Shown: positions 18,609 to 26,518 of the stretch, piece after piece | Numbering within the stretch: the first letter of the stretch is position 1 | Layout of the letters: each line of letters opens with the position of its first letter | Assembly (NCBI GenBank): GCA_024277285.1 | Contig: JAJRVM010000272.1 | Coordinates: 1 to 43,338, forward strand | Source of the DNA: Planctomycetota bacterium | GTDB lineage: Bacteria > Planctomycetota > Planctomycetia > Pirellulales > Pirellulaceae | DNA: 43,338 nucleotides | Direction of reading: 5' to 3' | Program-made: the position numbers and the translations under genes | Notes under the pieces: model-generated | What the model was told of the DNA's origin: nothing | The model's input: the letters and a program-made list of their open reading frames with translations, nothing else | Databases searched by the model: none

Positions 18609-18898
18609 GCTGCGCGCGCTGTCGGCCAGGTCTGCTGTCGTCCAGGTCTGGCGTGTCGAGCCGAAGGCGAGTTTGACCGGCGAAGCCGCCGCACTTTGGT
18701 GCGAATTTGTTGTGCTCCCAACGGTGTGCCGCACAGGGATCGAAACGCTGCTACCTTTTCGATAACATATCGGATATCATCAGTGTACTTATCTTGACGA
18801 GAATTTGCTGGCGAGAGCGGTTCACGTGAGGGCACGCTTCCGACGGCGTTGGCAGCTCGGCTGCCTCGTATACTTTTACCAAGAATGGGAGTCCACTT

Positions 18899-19960
18899 AT
18901 GATCGGTCAAGTGCTAACTCTGCTTGCGCAGGCCGAGCAGCCGTTTGGTCCGTTTGGCGGGCAAGCCGGTTCGGGATTTGAATGGTGGATGTTTGTCGTT
19001 TACGCCCTGATCATCATTGCCGTGTTGTTGGGCTTGATGTTGTTGATCTTCATACCGATTTACGGCAAGATGTGGATTCGAGCGTTCATGTCGGACGCCG
19101 ATGTCAGCTTTATGAGTTTGGTGGGAATGGGGTTTCGCCAAGTGAACCCCAGGGTCATTGTTCAGGCCAAGATCATGGCAGCCCAAGCTGGTCTGGACAT
19201 CAACCGTCGCACCGGCATTAGCACGGCGAGGCTGGAAGCGCACTATTTGGCGGGTGGCAACGTAATGAACGTGATTCACGCGATCATTGCTGCGCATCGA
19301 GCCGACATTGATCTCGACTTTGATCGTTCGTCGGCCATCGATCTGGCGGGACGTGATGTGATGGATGCGGTGCGGACGAGCGTCCATCCGAAAGTCATTG
19401 ATTGTCCAGACCCGCATCGTAGCGGCAAGACGACGCTCAGCGCCATCGCCAAGAACGGTGTCGAGTTACGGATTCGGACGCGTGTGACGGTGCGGACCAA
19501 CCTTGAACAACTAATTGGTGGTGCCACGGAAGAGACGGTGATTGCCCGCGTGGGCGAAGGGATAATTACGTCGATCGGCTCTTCGGACACGCATTTGCAG
19601 GTGCTGGAGAACCCCGATCGAATCACCCGCGCCGTGTTGTCGCGTGGCCTCGACGCGCACACCGCTTTTGCCATTGTCTCGATCGACATTGCCGATATTG
19701 ACGTCGGCGAGAACATCGGTGCTCGATTGCAAGCGGATCAGGCCGAGGCGGACACGCGCGTGGCACGTGCCCGAGCAGAACGGCGACGTGCCGAAGCGGT
19801 AGCCGCTGAACAAGAGATGAAAGCCAAAGTGGCCGAAAACCGTGCTCGCCTGGTGATGGCTGAAGCTGATGTGCCCCGTGCCATGGCTCACGCCTTTCGC
19901 AGCGGCAATATCTTCACCAGTGGTGCGGCAGCTACTGGATCACAAAAACCTGCCGAATAG
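18899..19960 (+). CDS. floA: Flotillin-like membrane-microdomain protein FloA
   Basis: FloA (UPF0365) scaffolds functional membrane microdomains and affects membrane fluidity and the assembly of membrane complexes. The 353-residue protein has a hydrophobic segment at about residues 29-54. A conserved cytoplasmic region follows, with [20 protein letters not shown], the [20 protein letters not shown] block and [16 protein letters not shown]. The C-terminal part is a charged Ala/Glu/Arg helix (about 270-330) typical of the oligomerising tail. GGAG lies seven bases ahead of the ATG. The gene stands alone; often it is found with an NfeD gene, which is not adjacent here. Confidence 0.93.
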   Translation: MIGQVLTLLAQAEQPFGPFGGQAGSGFEWWMFVVYALIIIAVLLGLMLLIFIPIYGKMWIRAFMSDADVSFMSLVGMGFRQVNPRVIVQAKIMAAQAGLDINRRTGISTARLEAHYLAGGNVMNVIHAIIAAHRADIDLDFDRSSAIDLAGRDVMDAVRTSVHPKVIDCPDPHRSGKTTLSAIAKNGVELRIRTRVTVRTNLEQLIGGATEETVIARVGEGIITSIGSSDTHLQVLENPDRITRAVLSRGLDAHTAFAIVSIDIADIDVGENIGARLQADQAEADTRVARARAERRRAEAVAAEQEMKAKVAENRARLVMAEADVPRAMAHAFRSGNIFTSGAAATGSQKPAE

Positions 19961-20031
19961 TCATTGCGAAGCGACCAAAGTCCATTCGATCGGTTGATGG
20001 CGTGTTCGATGGTCGCCATCCTGTCGTGCAG

Positions 20032-20057
20032 CTGTCGGCGGTTTGTTCCGCCGACAG
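20032..20057. other. Perfect 10-bp hairpin between convergent genes
   Basis: CTGTCGGCGG pairs perfectly with CCGCCGACAG around a TTTGTT loop, 72 bases after the floA stop. No T-run follows on either strand, so it may stabilise the 3' end or act as an imperfect bidirectional terminator rather than a classical one. Confidence 0.55.
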
Positions 20058-20093
20058 TATGGCAAACACCACCAATGTGAACTGGCCCGCCCA

Positions 20094-20553
20094 TCATCCG
20101 GCTCGGGCCTTTTTTCTACGCGACTTCTTGGGTTTGGTCGTGCCGGGAAATGTGATGACCGTGTCGTCGTCCTGGTACTTGGTACGCAAGGTTTCGAGCT
20201 CCACCTTCAACTCTCTCACCATATCTTGGCTGCGCTGCTTCCGCGCTCCAAGGCAAACTGGCCACGCACGGCATTCAATGGCGTTTCGGCGGTGGCGGTA
20301 AGCAGTTGCCATTGACCAGCCTTGCGCAGGTCGTATTTGTTCGTCCCAATATTCGCAATCCATTTTCCGTCTGCGCCATGGATGCCCAGTTTGAGATAGG
20401 GCGGCAGCGATTGTGGTTCGAGTTGTTCCACCTTGATCCAGCAGGTCAGTCGATATTTGCTGCCCGGAAAGACCGGTATCTCCTGCCGGCCTGCCGCATG
20501 GTTCCAACCCGCTGTCTGAGTTCCTTCAATTCGCAGGCTGGAACTGCCTGAAT
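20094..20553 (-). pseudogene. Frameshifted carbohydrate-binding module remnant (CBM4/9-like)
   Basis: Reading on the minus strand, one frame gives SGSSSLRIEGT, WNHAAGRQEIPVFPG, YRLTCWIKVEQ, YLKLGIHGADG and AGQWQLLTAT, the pattern of a jelly-roll module such as CBM4/9. It hits a stop at 20216-20218 after AAKIW. The adjacent frame then supplies VRELKVELETLRTKY and a Lys/Arg-rich tail ending at 20094. There is no plausible start, because the upstream end overlaps the last codons of the glycosidase at 20560 in a different frame. It is probably the tail of a lost or formerly fused glycosidase. Confidence 0.6.
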
Positions 20554-20559
20554 GCTGTC

Positions 20560-22035
20560 TTATTGTCTGCGAATCCGCAACGCCACATCGACAACAAACT
20601 TAGGTGATTTCAGGTTCTTCTTCCCGCCCTCGTGGTCAAACGTAATTGACTTGTCGATCTTTCCGGTCTTGGTATCGATCCATTGGGCCTGGTATCGGCC
20701 CGCTGGCAAGTGCACGCGAATGCTCGTCTGTACGGCTTTGTGAAGTTGGTTTGGTTTCGGCTTCTTGGGCAACGCTACGTGAAAGTAGATCGCGTAAGCT
20801 TCGCCCGTCTTCGCCAAAGTTCGTGATTGAATGCCTTTGGGCACGTTTATTAGCACGCTTTGATCGGGGCACATCGCAACGAAATCGAACGAATAGATGA
20901 AATCTCGCAGGATGCGCAGCTGTTGTCTCAACGCGGGACTACCGCCCCCTGGCGAGCGATAATCGGAAAGGGTCCCATCGGGATGCTTTGCCGTGAACGA
21001 GTAGTCGAGGTTGTTATAGAGCGCGCCACCGGCCAAGATGAAGTCCCATCCTTCCGTGCGGTAAATGACGTCCGCCTTTCCGCGAAACCCGGTTTCATTT
21101 TCACCGATCACTTTGTCCAATCCGTAGTTCATGGCCACGGTGTCGGGCGGCACGCAGTAATGGAAATTGAAGATCGAGACGGCACGGTGTGGATTGACGA
21201 CTTTCTTGCGGCCGTTGGCGATGTTCAGTGAAATAAGGTGCTGGTACCGATAGTCTTTTTCCGTGGCAACGATCTCGTCGATGATTCGCTCTTGCCATGG
21301 CATGGTTACACCCGCAAAGTAGGGCTCGTTGCAGATCTCGTAGTAAAGATTGTCGTAGTCTTTGAGTTCGGTTACGATCTTGCGAGTTAATGCCAGTTGC
21401 ATGGCAAGCAGTTTGGGGTGTTTGAGTGTGAAGACTTCTTCGCGTGGACACGCCGGCAGCTTGTTCACGTTGTTCGCCGTGTTCATCGGGCTGGCGTCCC
21501 ACATCGAATCCTTGTACATCGGGCAGAAGAGGGTCATTTCGACGACGATGCCGCGCTGTTTCGCTTCGGCCATGAAATCGCGCAGTCGGCGGAAGTAGTC
21601 TTCGTCCCACCGGTCCAGGTCAAATCTGTTGCCGGCATCGAAATAGCCGGGCTGGTCGCTGCGTGCCCAGGGGCATATGAACCGATTCGGTTTGGGCGCC
21701 AACGTGTTGTCGGTGATGCCGAAGGAATCGAGCGTTTCGCGGTACGTACCGCTGAACGTGCGCGTGTGGTTCAGTTTGTCGGCAGCCAGTGTGTCGAAGT
21801 AGCGTACGTAGTCGAAATCGAGATTCAACAGCGCGCCGTAGTGCTCGCCAGACGTGATCAAGACCGTCGGTTTGCCATGCCACACGAAGTAATGTGGATT
21901 ACCCTCGTGCAACGCGATCGGCCGTTCGGCGGCTTGGATCAACTTCGGCAGTAGCAGAACGATGATACTGATCGCCAGCAGCCATGATTGCGGATGCCAA
22001 GTGTGGGAAGGTTGGTTATCACGTCTCGCGGTCAT
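20560..22035 (-). CDS. Secreted glycoside hydrolase, clan GH-A type TIM barrel
   Basis: The 491-residue protein has an N-terminal hydrophobic signal (about residues 17-35). Its TIM-barrel-like body carries EICNEPYF, with Glu237 as the likely acid/base of the clan GH-A NEP motif. IGENETGF contains Glu312 and Glu314, one of which is the probable nucleophile. ICPWARSDQPG and FNFHYCVP fit the substrate-facing loops. The last 80 residues form a beta-rich extension (VHLPAGRYQAQWIDTKTGKI). The start at 22035 has AGGA upstream. The exact family and substrate cannot be fixed by eye. The CBM remnant lies directly downstream. Confidence 0.75.
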   Translation of the reverse strand: MTARRDNQPSHTWHPQSWLLAISIIVLLLPKLIQAAERPIALHEGNPHYFVWHGKPTVLITSGEHYGALLNLDFDYVRYFDTLAADKLNHTRTFSGTYRETLDSFGITDNTLAPKPNRFICPWARSDQPGYFDAGNRFDLDRWDEDYFRRLRDFMAEAKQRGIVVEMTLFCPMYKDSMWDASPMNTANNVNKLPACPREEVFTLKHPKLLAMQLALTRKIVTELKDYDNLYYEICNEPYFAGVTMPWQERIIDEIVATEKDYRYQHLISLNIANGRKKVVNPHRAVSIFNFHYCVPPDTVAMNYGLDKVIGENETGFRGKADVIYRTEGWDFILAGGALYNNLDYSFTAKHPDGTLSDYRSPGGGSPALRQQLRILRDFIYSFDFVAMCPDQSVLINVPKGIQSRTLAKTGEAYAIYFHVALPKKPKPNQLHKAVQTSIRVHLPAGRYQAQWIDTKTGKIDKSITFDHEGGKKNLKSPKFVVDVALRIRRQ

Positions 22036-22181
22036 GACGCAGGATTCCTTTGGGAGTTTCGGGGTGTTGGCTGACGCCGCTCGGCTCAGACTATCATCAT
22101 CGTCATGATGGTCGATGCGCGGTGCCGCGTCAATTCTGGTGCGATTTGAGAATCGATCGAGTCATTCGCGTCGTTCCCGTA

Positions 22182-22418
22182 GCTCGGGAATCTTTCCCGA
22201 CGCAGTGTGGTACGGCACTCCGTGCCGGTTCCCGAGCATGGACAACGTTGCCCCTGCAGGCAAATCTCTATTGCCGAGCGATTAGGCCGGGTGGCGCGTT
22301 GCGGAATACGCGTGTCTTGGTGTTTTGGCCGTGGCTCGGGAATCTTTCCCGAGCATGGACGACGTTGCCTCTGCAGGCAAATCTCTATTGCCGAGCGATT
22401 AAGAAGGGACGCATTGCG
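22182..22418. repeat. Tandem pair of the dispersed hairpin repeat (117-bp period)
   Basis: Two copies share CCCGAGCATGGAC, CTGCAGGCAAATCTCTATTG and CCGAGCGATTA, spaced 117 bases apart (22231 and 22348). Each is headed by the hairpin GCTCGGGAA, TCT, TTCCCGAGC. The first hairpin is split by a short palindromic insertion (22201-22228). The tail aligns with those at 15311 and 43096, so all belong to one family. Confidence 0.8.
22201..22228. mobile_element. 28-bp palindromic insertion with 7-bp flanking duplication
   Basis: The insert contains GGTACGG, CACT, CCGTGCC and matches the palindromic repeats at 7917-7990. It is flanked by TTCCCGA at 22194-22200 and again at 22229-22235. Removing the insert and one TTCCCGA restores the intact hairpin and tail seen in the neighbouring copy, as expected for an insertion with target duplication. 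Confidence 0.6.
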
Positions 22419-22660
22419 GGATGCGCTTGTTTAGGCGTTGTGGCAATAGCTGGCTTCTTGCCGACAGAGCGTTTTCCATGCCTGGCCGTGGAATCCCAGG
22501 CTACGTTTGACAATCCGTCTTTCCCCACACATGCTGGCTGATAGGATGGTGCCCACCGATAGCGCGCGCGAACATGCGCTCAGGGCAAGACGCGACATTA
22601 CAGCCATTGACGCCTGCCTCCGTTTTGGTAGCCTGGGCAACCCTGAGAGTTGCGTAGCGT

Positions 22661-22880
22661 TCCCAAAAACAAGAATAGGTGGTGAACTTGATCGTGTGCG
22701 TGTGGCCTAGAATGAATCCACGTCTTGATGCGGCCTCGGCTGTGCGGCGATGTGGTGGAACGTGTTGCGCTCGGCCGTGTTTGTGATGGCGCGTGTCACC
22801 CAGGGTTCCGTTCGCCTTCGGCGACCTCCACCCTGGGCTACCATAGCAGCGGCCCTTCGGGCCGCACGCGTCAAGCCGCA
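22661..22880. repeat. Dispersed intergenic repeat, copy B (inverted relative to copy A)
   Basis: Read on the minus strand this segment gives GCGTGCGGCCCGAAGGGCCG, GCCCAGGGTGGAGGTCGCCG, AACGGAACCCTGGGTGACAC, GAGGCCGCATCAAGACGTGG and CACCTATTCTTGTTTTTGGG, matching 3651-3820 in order. It is about 55 bases longer than copy A in the middle. Confidence 0.8.
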
Positions 22881-23235
22881 CCGGCATGGAACGCGGCGCA
22901 TGTGACACGCTCCGGTCACACGGGCGCTGTTGCGATTCAGCGGCGTCGGGTGGCACTGGCTGAGTGAGCGGGACTTGGCGTAACAGCATTCCATTTGCAC
23001 GCGTGTCGCCGCTTCAACGAGCACTCATTACGTTGCGACGAGGCGTGGATCAGCTCCACTCGGGCGGCAACTTCTCAGACTTGCGGCCCGCCATCTCGAT
23101 TTGCCCGTTACGAGATGCCTTATTTCACGATTCGCGGGTGCCACATCCCCGATTTCAGCTGGTCGACGCAGAGCGCCAGCGGGTATTGGAGAAGACGGTG
23201 GAGGTGCACACGGTGGAGCCGGCATGCGGGAAGAG
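22881..23235. other. Intergenic stretch, no gene recognised
   Basis: Several open frames exist on both strands, but none shows a motif, a signal peptide or a convincing ribosome site. The stretch lies between repeat copy B and the inverted-repeat element next to the GH10-like gene. Confidence 0.4.
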
Positions 23236-23358
23236 GTGTCAGGAACCTTTTATCGGTTAGTTGAGCCATTCCTTGGGATAGATTGTTGTTCAGAGTCTCG
23301 TTGGGACGCTATTTTGAGTTGACCGAAACGTGTCGCCAAGAAACAAAGGTTCCTGCAC
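23236..23358. repeat. Inverted-repeat element of 123 bp
   Basis: GTGTCAGGAACCTTT at 23236-23250 is matched in inverted form by AAAGGTTCCTGCAC at 23345-23358, with one base indel. The interior has no coding potential. It ends 18 bases from the stop of the GH10-like gene and could form a long stem in its 3' end. Confidence 0.65.
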
Positions 23359-23376
23359 TTTTTTTCCGCCTGCTTC

Positions 23377-25203
23377 CTACTCCAACACGACGGTGAGCGA
23401 TTGGCTTGGTTTCGCCAGCGTCGTCCGCACTACCTTGGACTTGTTGCCGAGCGTGACTTTGATTTGATAGTCGCCGAGGAACCCATCGGTCGCGAACGTT
23501 CCGGCGGCACCGGTTTTTCCGGCCGTCTCTGTCCGCCAATGCCCGAAGACCAAATCACGCCACATTTGGCCAGCTGGCTTGATCGACCAGTCGCGACGAT
23601 ACAGCGCAGCGTGAGGTTTCCAGTGCTGACCTTCCCAGAATCCCCACATGATGATTGACCGCATGTTCGGGTGGCTGAAGGCGATCGTCATTACGTCACG
23701 CAGATAGTCAGCTTGCAATTGTTCGTCCCTGCCCACATCGACATCCAGTTCCGTCAGCTGTAGGTTGTCCGAGAGCTTGGCGAAACGGTTGAACACCTCG
23801 AAGAGCCGGTCTGGCGGCGTGAGCGAATGTGCACCAAAGTGACCCATGAAGCCAATACCATCCGGAGCGGCTTCATGATCGATCAGGTACTGCATCATTT
23901 CTTCATATGGCTTGATCTGTCGCCCGTTGGGAAGTACCTGCCCTTCATTAATCCAAAGCTGCACGTCTGCCGGAGCCAGTTCCCGCGACCGCTTGATAAT
24001 ATCGGCATAGATTTCGCGCGTGCCGACGATCGATTCAATCGTCTTGCCCCAGCCGACGATATGGTTGATCACGTCCCAGTCAGTGACTTTGCCGCCCACA
24101 TCGGGCACTTTGTCCTGCATATGGTTCCACAGATCGCGGCGCAGTCGGTCGCCATCTCCTTGGTATTTCGCCACCTGCCGTGGTTTGAGTGGCGCCCACG
24201 TGATGTAGTGGCCGCGTACGGCAATGTTGTTCGCTTGCAACCAGCGGAACGATCGGTCCGTCCACTCGCGGCGGTATGCACGATGGTCGTTCGTTTTCGA
24301 GAAGTTCCATTGATCCCACTTGAGATCGTTCTCGAAAACCACCTTGTTATAATTCTCTTTGATTACTTCGCGATATTGCCTAGCGTCGTCGGTGTCCGCT
24401 GCCAGCAGCTTGGCCGCCACCGCCGAACCGAAAGTGAAATGGTGCCGCAGCATGGTTACCGTGACCGAAACGCCACGTATCGGTTGCCCCTTGCTATCCT
24501 TGACGACCACCGTCAGTGGCGCTTGCCGATATTGCTTGATTCGCTTGGCAGCATCGTTGCGCCAGTCGGCATCGCGGCTGCGACCGCGGTATGTCTCGAC
24601 CGTCGTGGGGAGTTCTTGAAGAGTCTTGCTGGTGCGAAAGTTGATAAGTTGAATACCGCCGATCAAGAGCTTCTGCTGGCGGACTCCGAGGTGAAACGTG
24701 ATGCTACCGTTACCGTCTGGCAGGTCAAATGGAGCGCGAAACGCTTGGATAACCTGTCCCCATTGTCCGCCTGCGGATACTCGCAACGCCAGTAGTTTGT
24801 CGTGTGGTGCACGATTGCGCTGAATGTTGATGACCAACTGCCCCTCTCCGTTTTCGGCCGTCGATTCCAGGCAGCGCAGCCAGCAACTCACTAGCAATAC
24901 GTCTCCTTTGTGAACGGTGCCCTTGAACTGTGCCATTGCTTGCACATCCCAGGGTCGCTTGGGCACTTTCAACACGGTAACTTGCAGCGCGTCGGCGAAC
25001 GACTGATCCGGCACGCTAACGACAGAACGGTCGGCCTGGTCGGCGTGTGCGCCGACGCGCAGCCGGTGGACTACGTCTTTCCCCAATAATGCCGTGCCAC
25101 TGGTGGGGATCGTAATGGGGCCTTGTTTCGCGTCGGTGCGGAAACAAAGAAGTGCGCATACGAGAGCAGCGGATATCATGATCCAGCGTTTGTTCGTGAG
25201 CAT
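23377..25203 (-). CDS. Secreted GH10 (xylanase-family) protein lacking the usual acid/base Glu
   Basis: GH10 enzymes hydrolyse beta-1,4-xylan with two Glu residues on a TIM barrel. The start at 25203 (608 residues) was chosen because a signal peptide follows and AGGCGG precedes it; the open frame continues 47 codons upstream. An N-terminal beta-rich, CBM-like region covers about residues 30-190. The GH10 barrel runs about 230-560, with FTFGSAVAAK, FENDLKWDQWN, RGHYITWAP and the nucleophile Glu485 in LQLTELDVDV. Where the family has WDVxNE, this protein reads WDVINHIVGWG, so the acid/base position is His381 (codon at 24061-24063). The C-terminal 40 residues form a beta segment (GFLGDYQIKVTLGNKSKVV). 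The esterase gene lies upstream in the same direction, as in xylan-use operons. Confidence 0.85.
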   Translation of the reverse strand: MLTNKRWIMISAALVCALLCFRTDAKQGPITIPTSGTALLGKDVVHRLRVGAHADQADRSVVSVPDQSFADALQVTVLKVPKRPWDVQAMAQFKGTVHKGDVLLVSCWLRCLESTAENGEGQLVINIQRNRAPHDKLLALRVSAGGQWGQVIQAFRAPFDLPDGNGSITFHLGVRQQKLLIGGIQLINFRTSKTLQELPTTVETYRGRSRDADWRNDAAKRIKQYRQAPLTVVVKDSKGQPIRGVSVTVTMLRHHFTFGSAVAAKLLAADTDDARQYREVIKENYNKVVFENDLKWDQWNFSKTNDHRAYRREWTDRSFRWLQANNIAVRGHYITWAPLKPRQVAKYQGDGDRLRRDLWNHMQDKVPDVGGKVTDWDVINHIVGWGKTIESIVGTREIYADIIKRSRELAPADVQLWINEGQVLPNGRQIKPYEEMMQYLIDHEAAPDGIGFMGHFGAHSLTPPDRLFEVFNRFAKLSDNLQLTELDVDVGRDEQLQADYLRDVMTIAFSHPNMRSIIMWGFWEGQHWKPHAALYRRDWSIKPAGQMWRDLVFGHWRTETAGKTGAAGTFATDGFLGDYQIKVTLGNKSKVVRTTLAKPSQSLTVVLE

Positions 25204-25402
25204 CGTGAAGCCGCCTAGGGGGAAAAGTGGCAGGCAGGAAGGAACGGTCATTTTTTTGGCATGGAACGGTGTCTGGACGTCGCGCCCCACTCGGTCTTGT
25301 GGCTTCGGACTTCGGTTTTTCTTGGTCATTGGGTGTTTCGCCATTCGTCATTGAGCGGCCTCCGTCGGGCGGCCAAGTGGCGCTGTCCAACTAGGTATCC
25401 GC

Positions 25403-26287
25403 TCATTTCGCGAGCAACCCACTGGCCTGCATCCAGTCCTTCAGCCGCAGGTGCCAGGTTGAAACGGGTTGGTCGGAGGGTCGGATCCCGTAGCCGTGAC
25501 CGCCGACCGAATAGATGTGGGCTTCCGCGGGTACGCCAGCCTTCTTGAACTTGGCCAGTATCAGTCCGGCCTGCACGCCGCGGTAAGTGTCGTCCAGTGC
25601 CACGGCCATGAAAGTGGGTGGCGTTTGTTTCGTGATCTTGACCAACGACCCGATCTCGGCCACGTTATCCTTGTAGTTGTTCCCCAAATAGGCCGCGTAG
25701 ATCGGGCACATGAAATCGGGCCTGGCACTCAGTTGGTCTGCGTCATCGACAGCGTCGTACGTTTCTTCGTCAAAATGCGTTCCCACCATGAAGGTCAAGT
25801 GCCCACCTGCCGAGAACCCAAGCACTCCGATACGGTTCGGATCGACTTGCCACGGCGCGGCGTTGTGGCGCATGAGCCGCACGGCGCGTTGCACGTCTTG
25901 CAACGGTTCCCAATGGGGACGCTTGAGGTCGCGACGCGGGACACGATACTTGAGCACGGCGGCCGTGACGCCAAACGTATTGAACCACTCGGCCAGCTCC
26001 AAGCCTTCCTTGGGCCAAGCCAGAATGTTATAGCCGCCGCCTGGACAGATCACGATACCGCACCCGTTGGCTATGGTGGTGTCTGCCTGGTAGATCGTCA
26101 ACGTCGGTTCGCTGACGTACGTAATGCGCTCTTTGCTCTGCTTAGCTTCCAATTCCGCAATGCGGTCGGACGCAATTGGCTTGGCATCTTTCGGGAGCCC
26201 CTGGGGCCACAGCTTGATCACGGGCTTGTCTGCGGCGCTCGAAACGCTGGCCATCGCCAATGCCAGTATCATCGTGATCGTTTTCAT
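25403..26287 (-). CDS. Secreted alpha/beta-hydrolase, acetylxylan-esterase-like
   Basis: The 294-residue protein has a signal peptide (about residues 1-19) and an alpha/beta-hydrolase fold of the BD-FAE/acetyl esterase kind. The oxyanion-hole region is CPGGGYNILAW. The nucleophile Ser159 is in GFSAGGHL, the acid is probably Asp232 or Asp233 in ALDDTY, and the base is His264 in GGHGYGI. GAGG precedes the ATG. It is followed in the same direction by the GH10-like gene (200 bases to that start), so removal of acetyl groups from hemicellulose is a reasonable role. The substrate is inferred from context. Confidence 0.85.
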   Translation of the reverse strand: MKTITMILALAMASVSSAADKPVIKLWPQGLPKDAKPIASDRIAELEAKQSKERITYVSEPTLTIYQADTTIANGCGIVICPGGGYNILAWPKEGLELAEWFNTFGVTAAVLKYRVPRRDLKRPHWEPLQDVQRAVRLMRHNAAPWQVDPNRIGVLGFSAGGHLTFMVGTHFDEETYDAVDDADQLSARPDFMCPIYAAYLGNNYKDNVAEIGSLVKITKQTPPTFMAVALDDTYRGVQAGLILAKFKKAGVPAEAHIYSVGGHGYGIRPSDQPVSTWHLRLKDWMQASGLLAK

Positions 26288-26457
26288 TTGGATTGCCTCT
26301 TGATGCAGGTCGTGTGATAGTTTGCTGTTCTACGGTCGTCTGCGGTATTTTTGAAAGGCCGTGATGCATGCTTCTGGTGCTCTGGCCGCGAACGGTTACC
26401 AAGGTTATATCCTATCGGCGCATGCGCGTCACTTGCAGGCTGCCGGGAACCCCTGAC

Positions 26458-26508
26458 GAACAGAAAACTCTGGCGAACAGAAAACTCTGGCGAACAGAAA
26501 ACTCCAGA
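26458..26508. repeat. 17-bp tandem repeat, three copies
   Basis: GAACAGAAAACTCTGGC repeats at 26458 and 26475, and a third copy from 26492 ends as GAACAGAAAACTCCAGA. It lies just past the end of the acetyltransferase gene and upstream of the esterase gene. Confidence 0.9.
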
Positions 26509-26518
26509 ATAGCGCGAT

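Noticed and set aside
23827..24795. Plus-strand open frame of about 320 codons opposite the GH10-like gene
   Set aside because: The minus strand carries clear GH10 motifs throughout; the plus frame has no recognisable domain.
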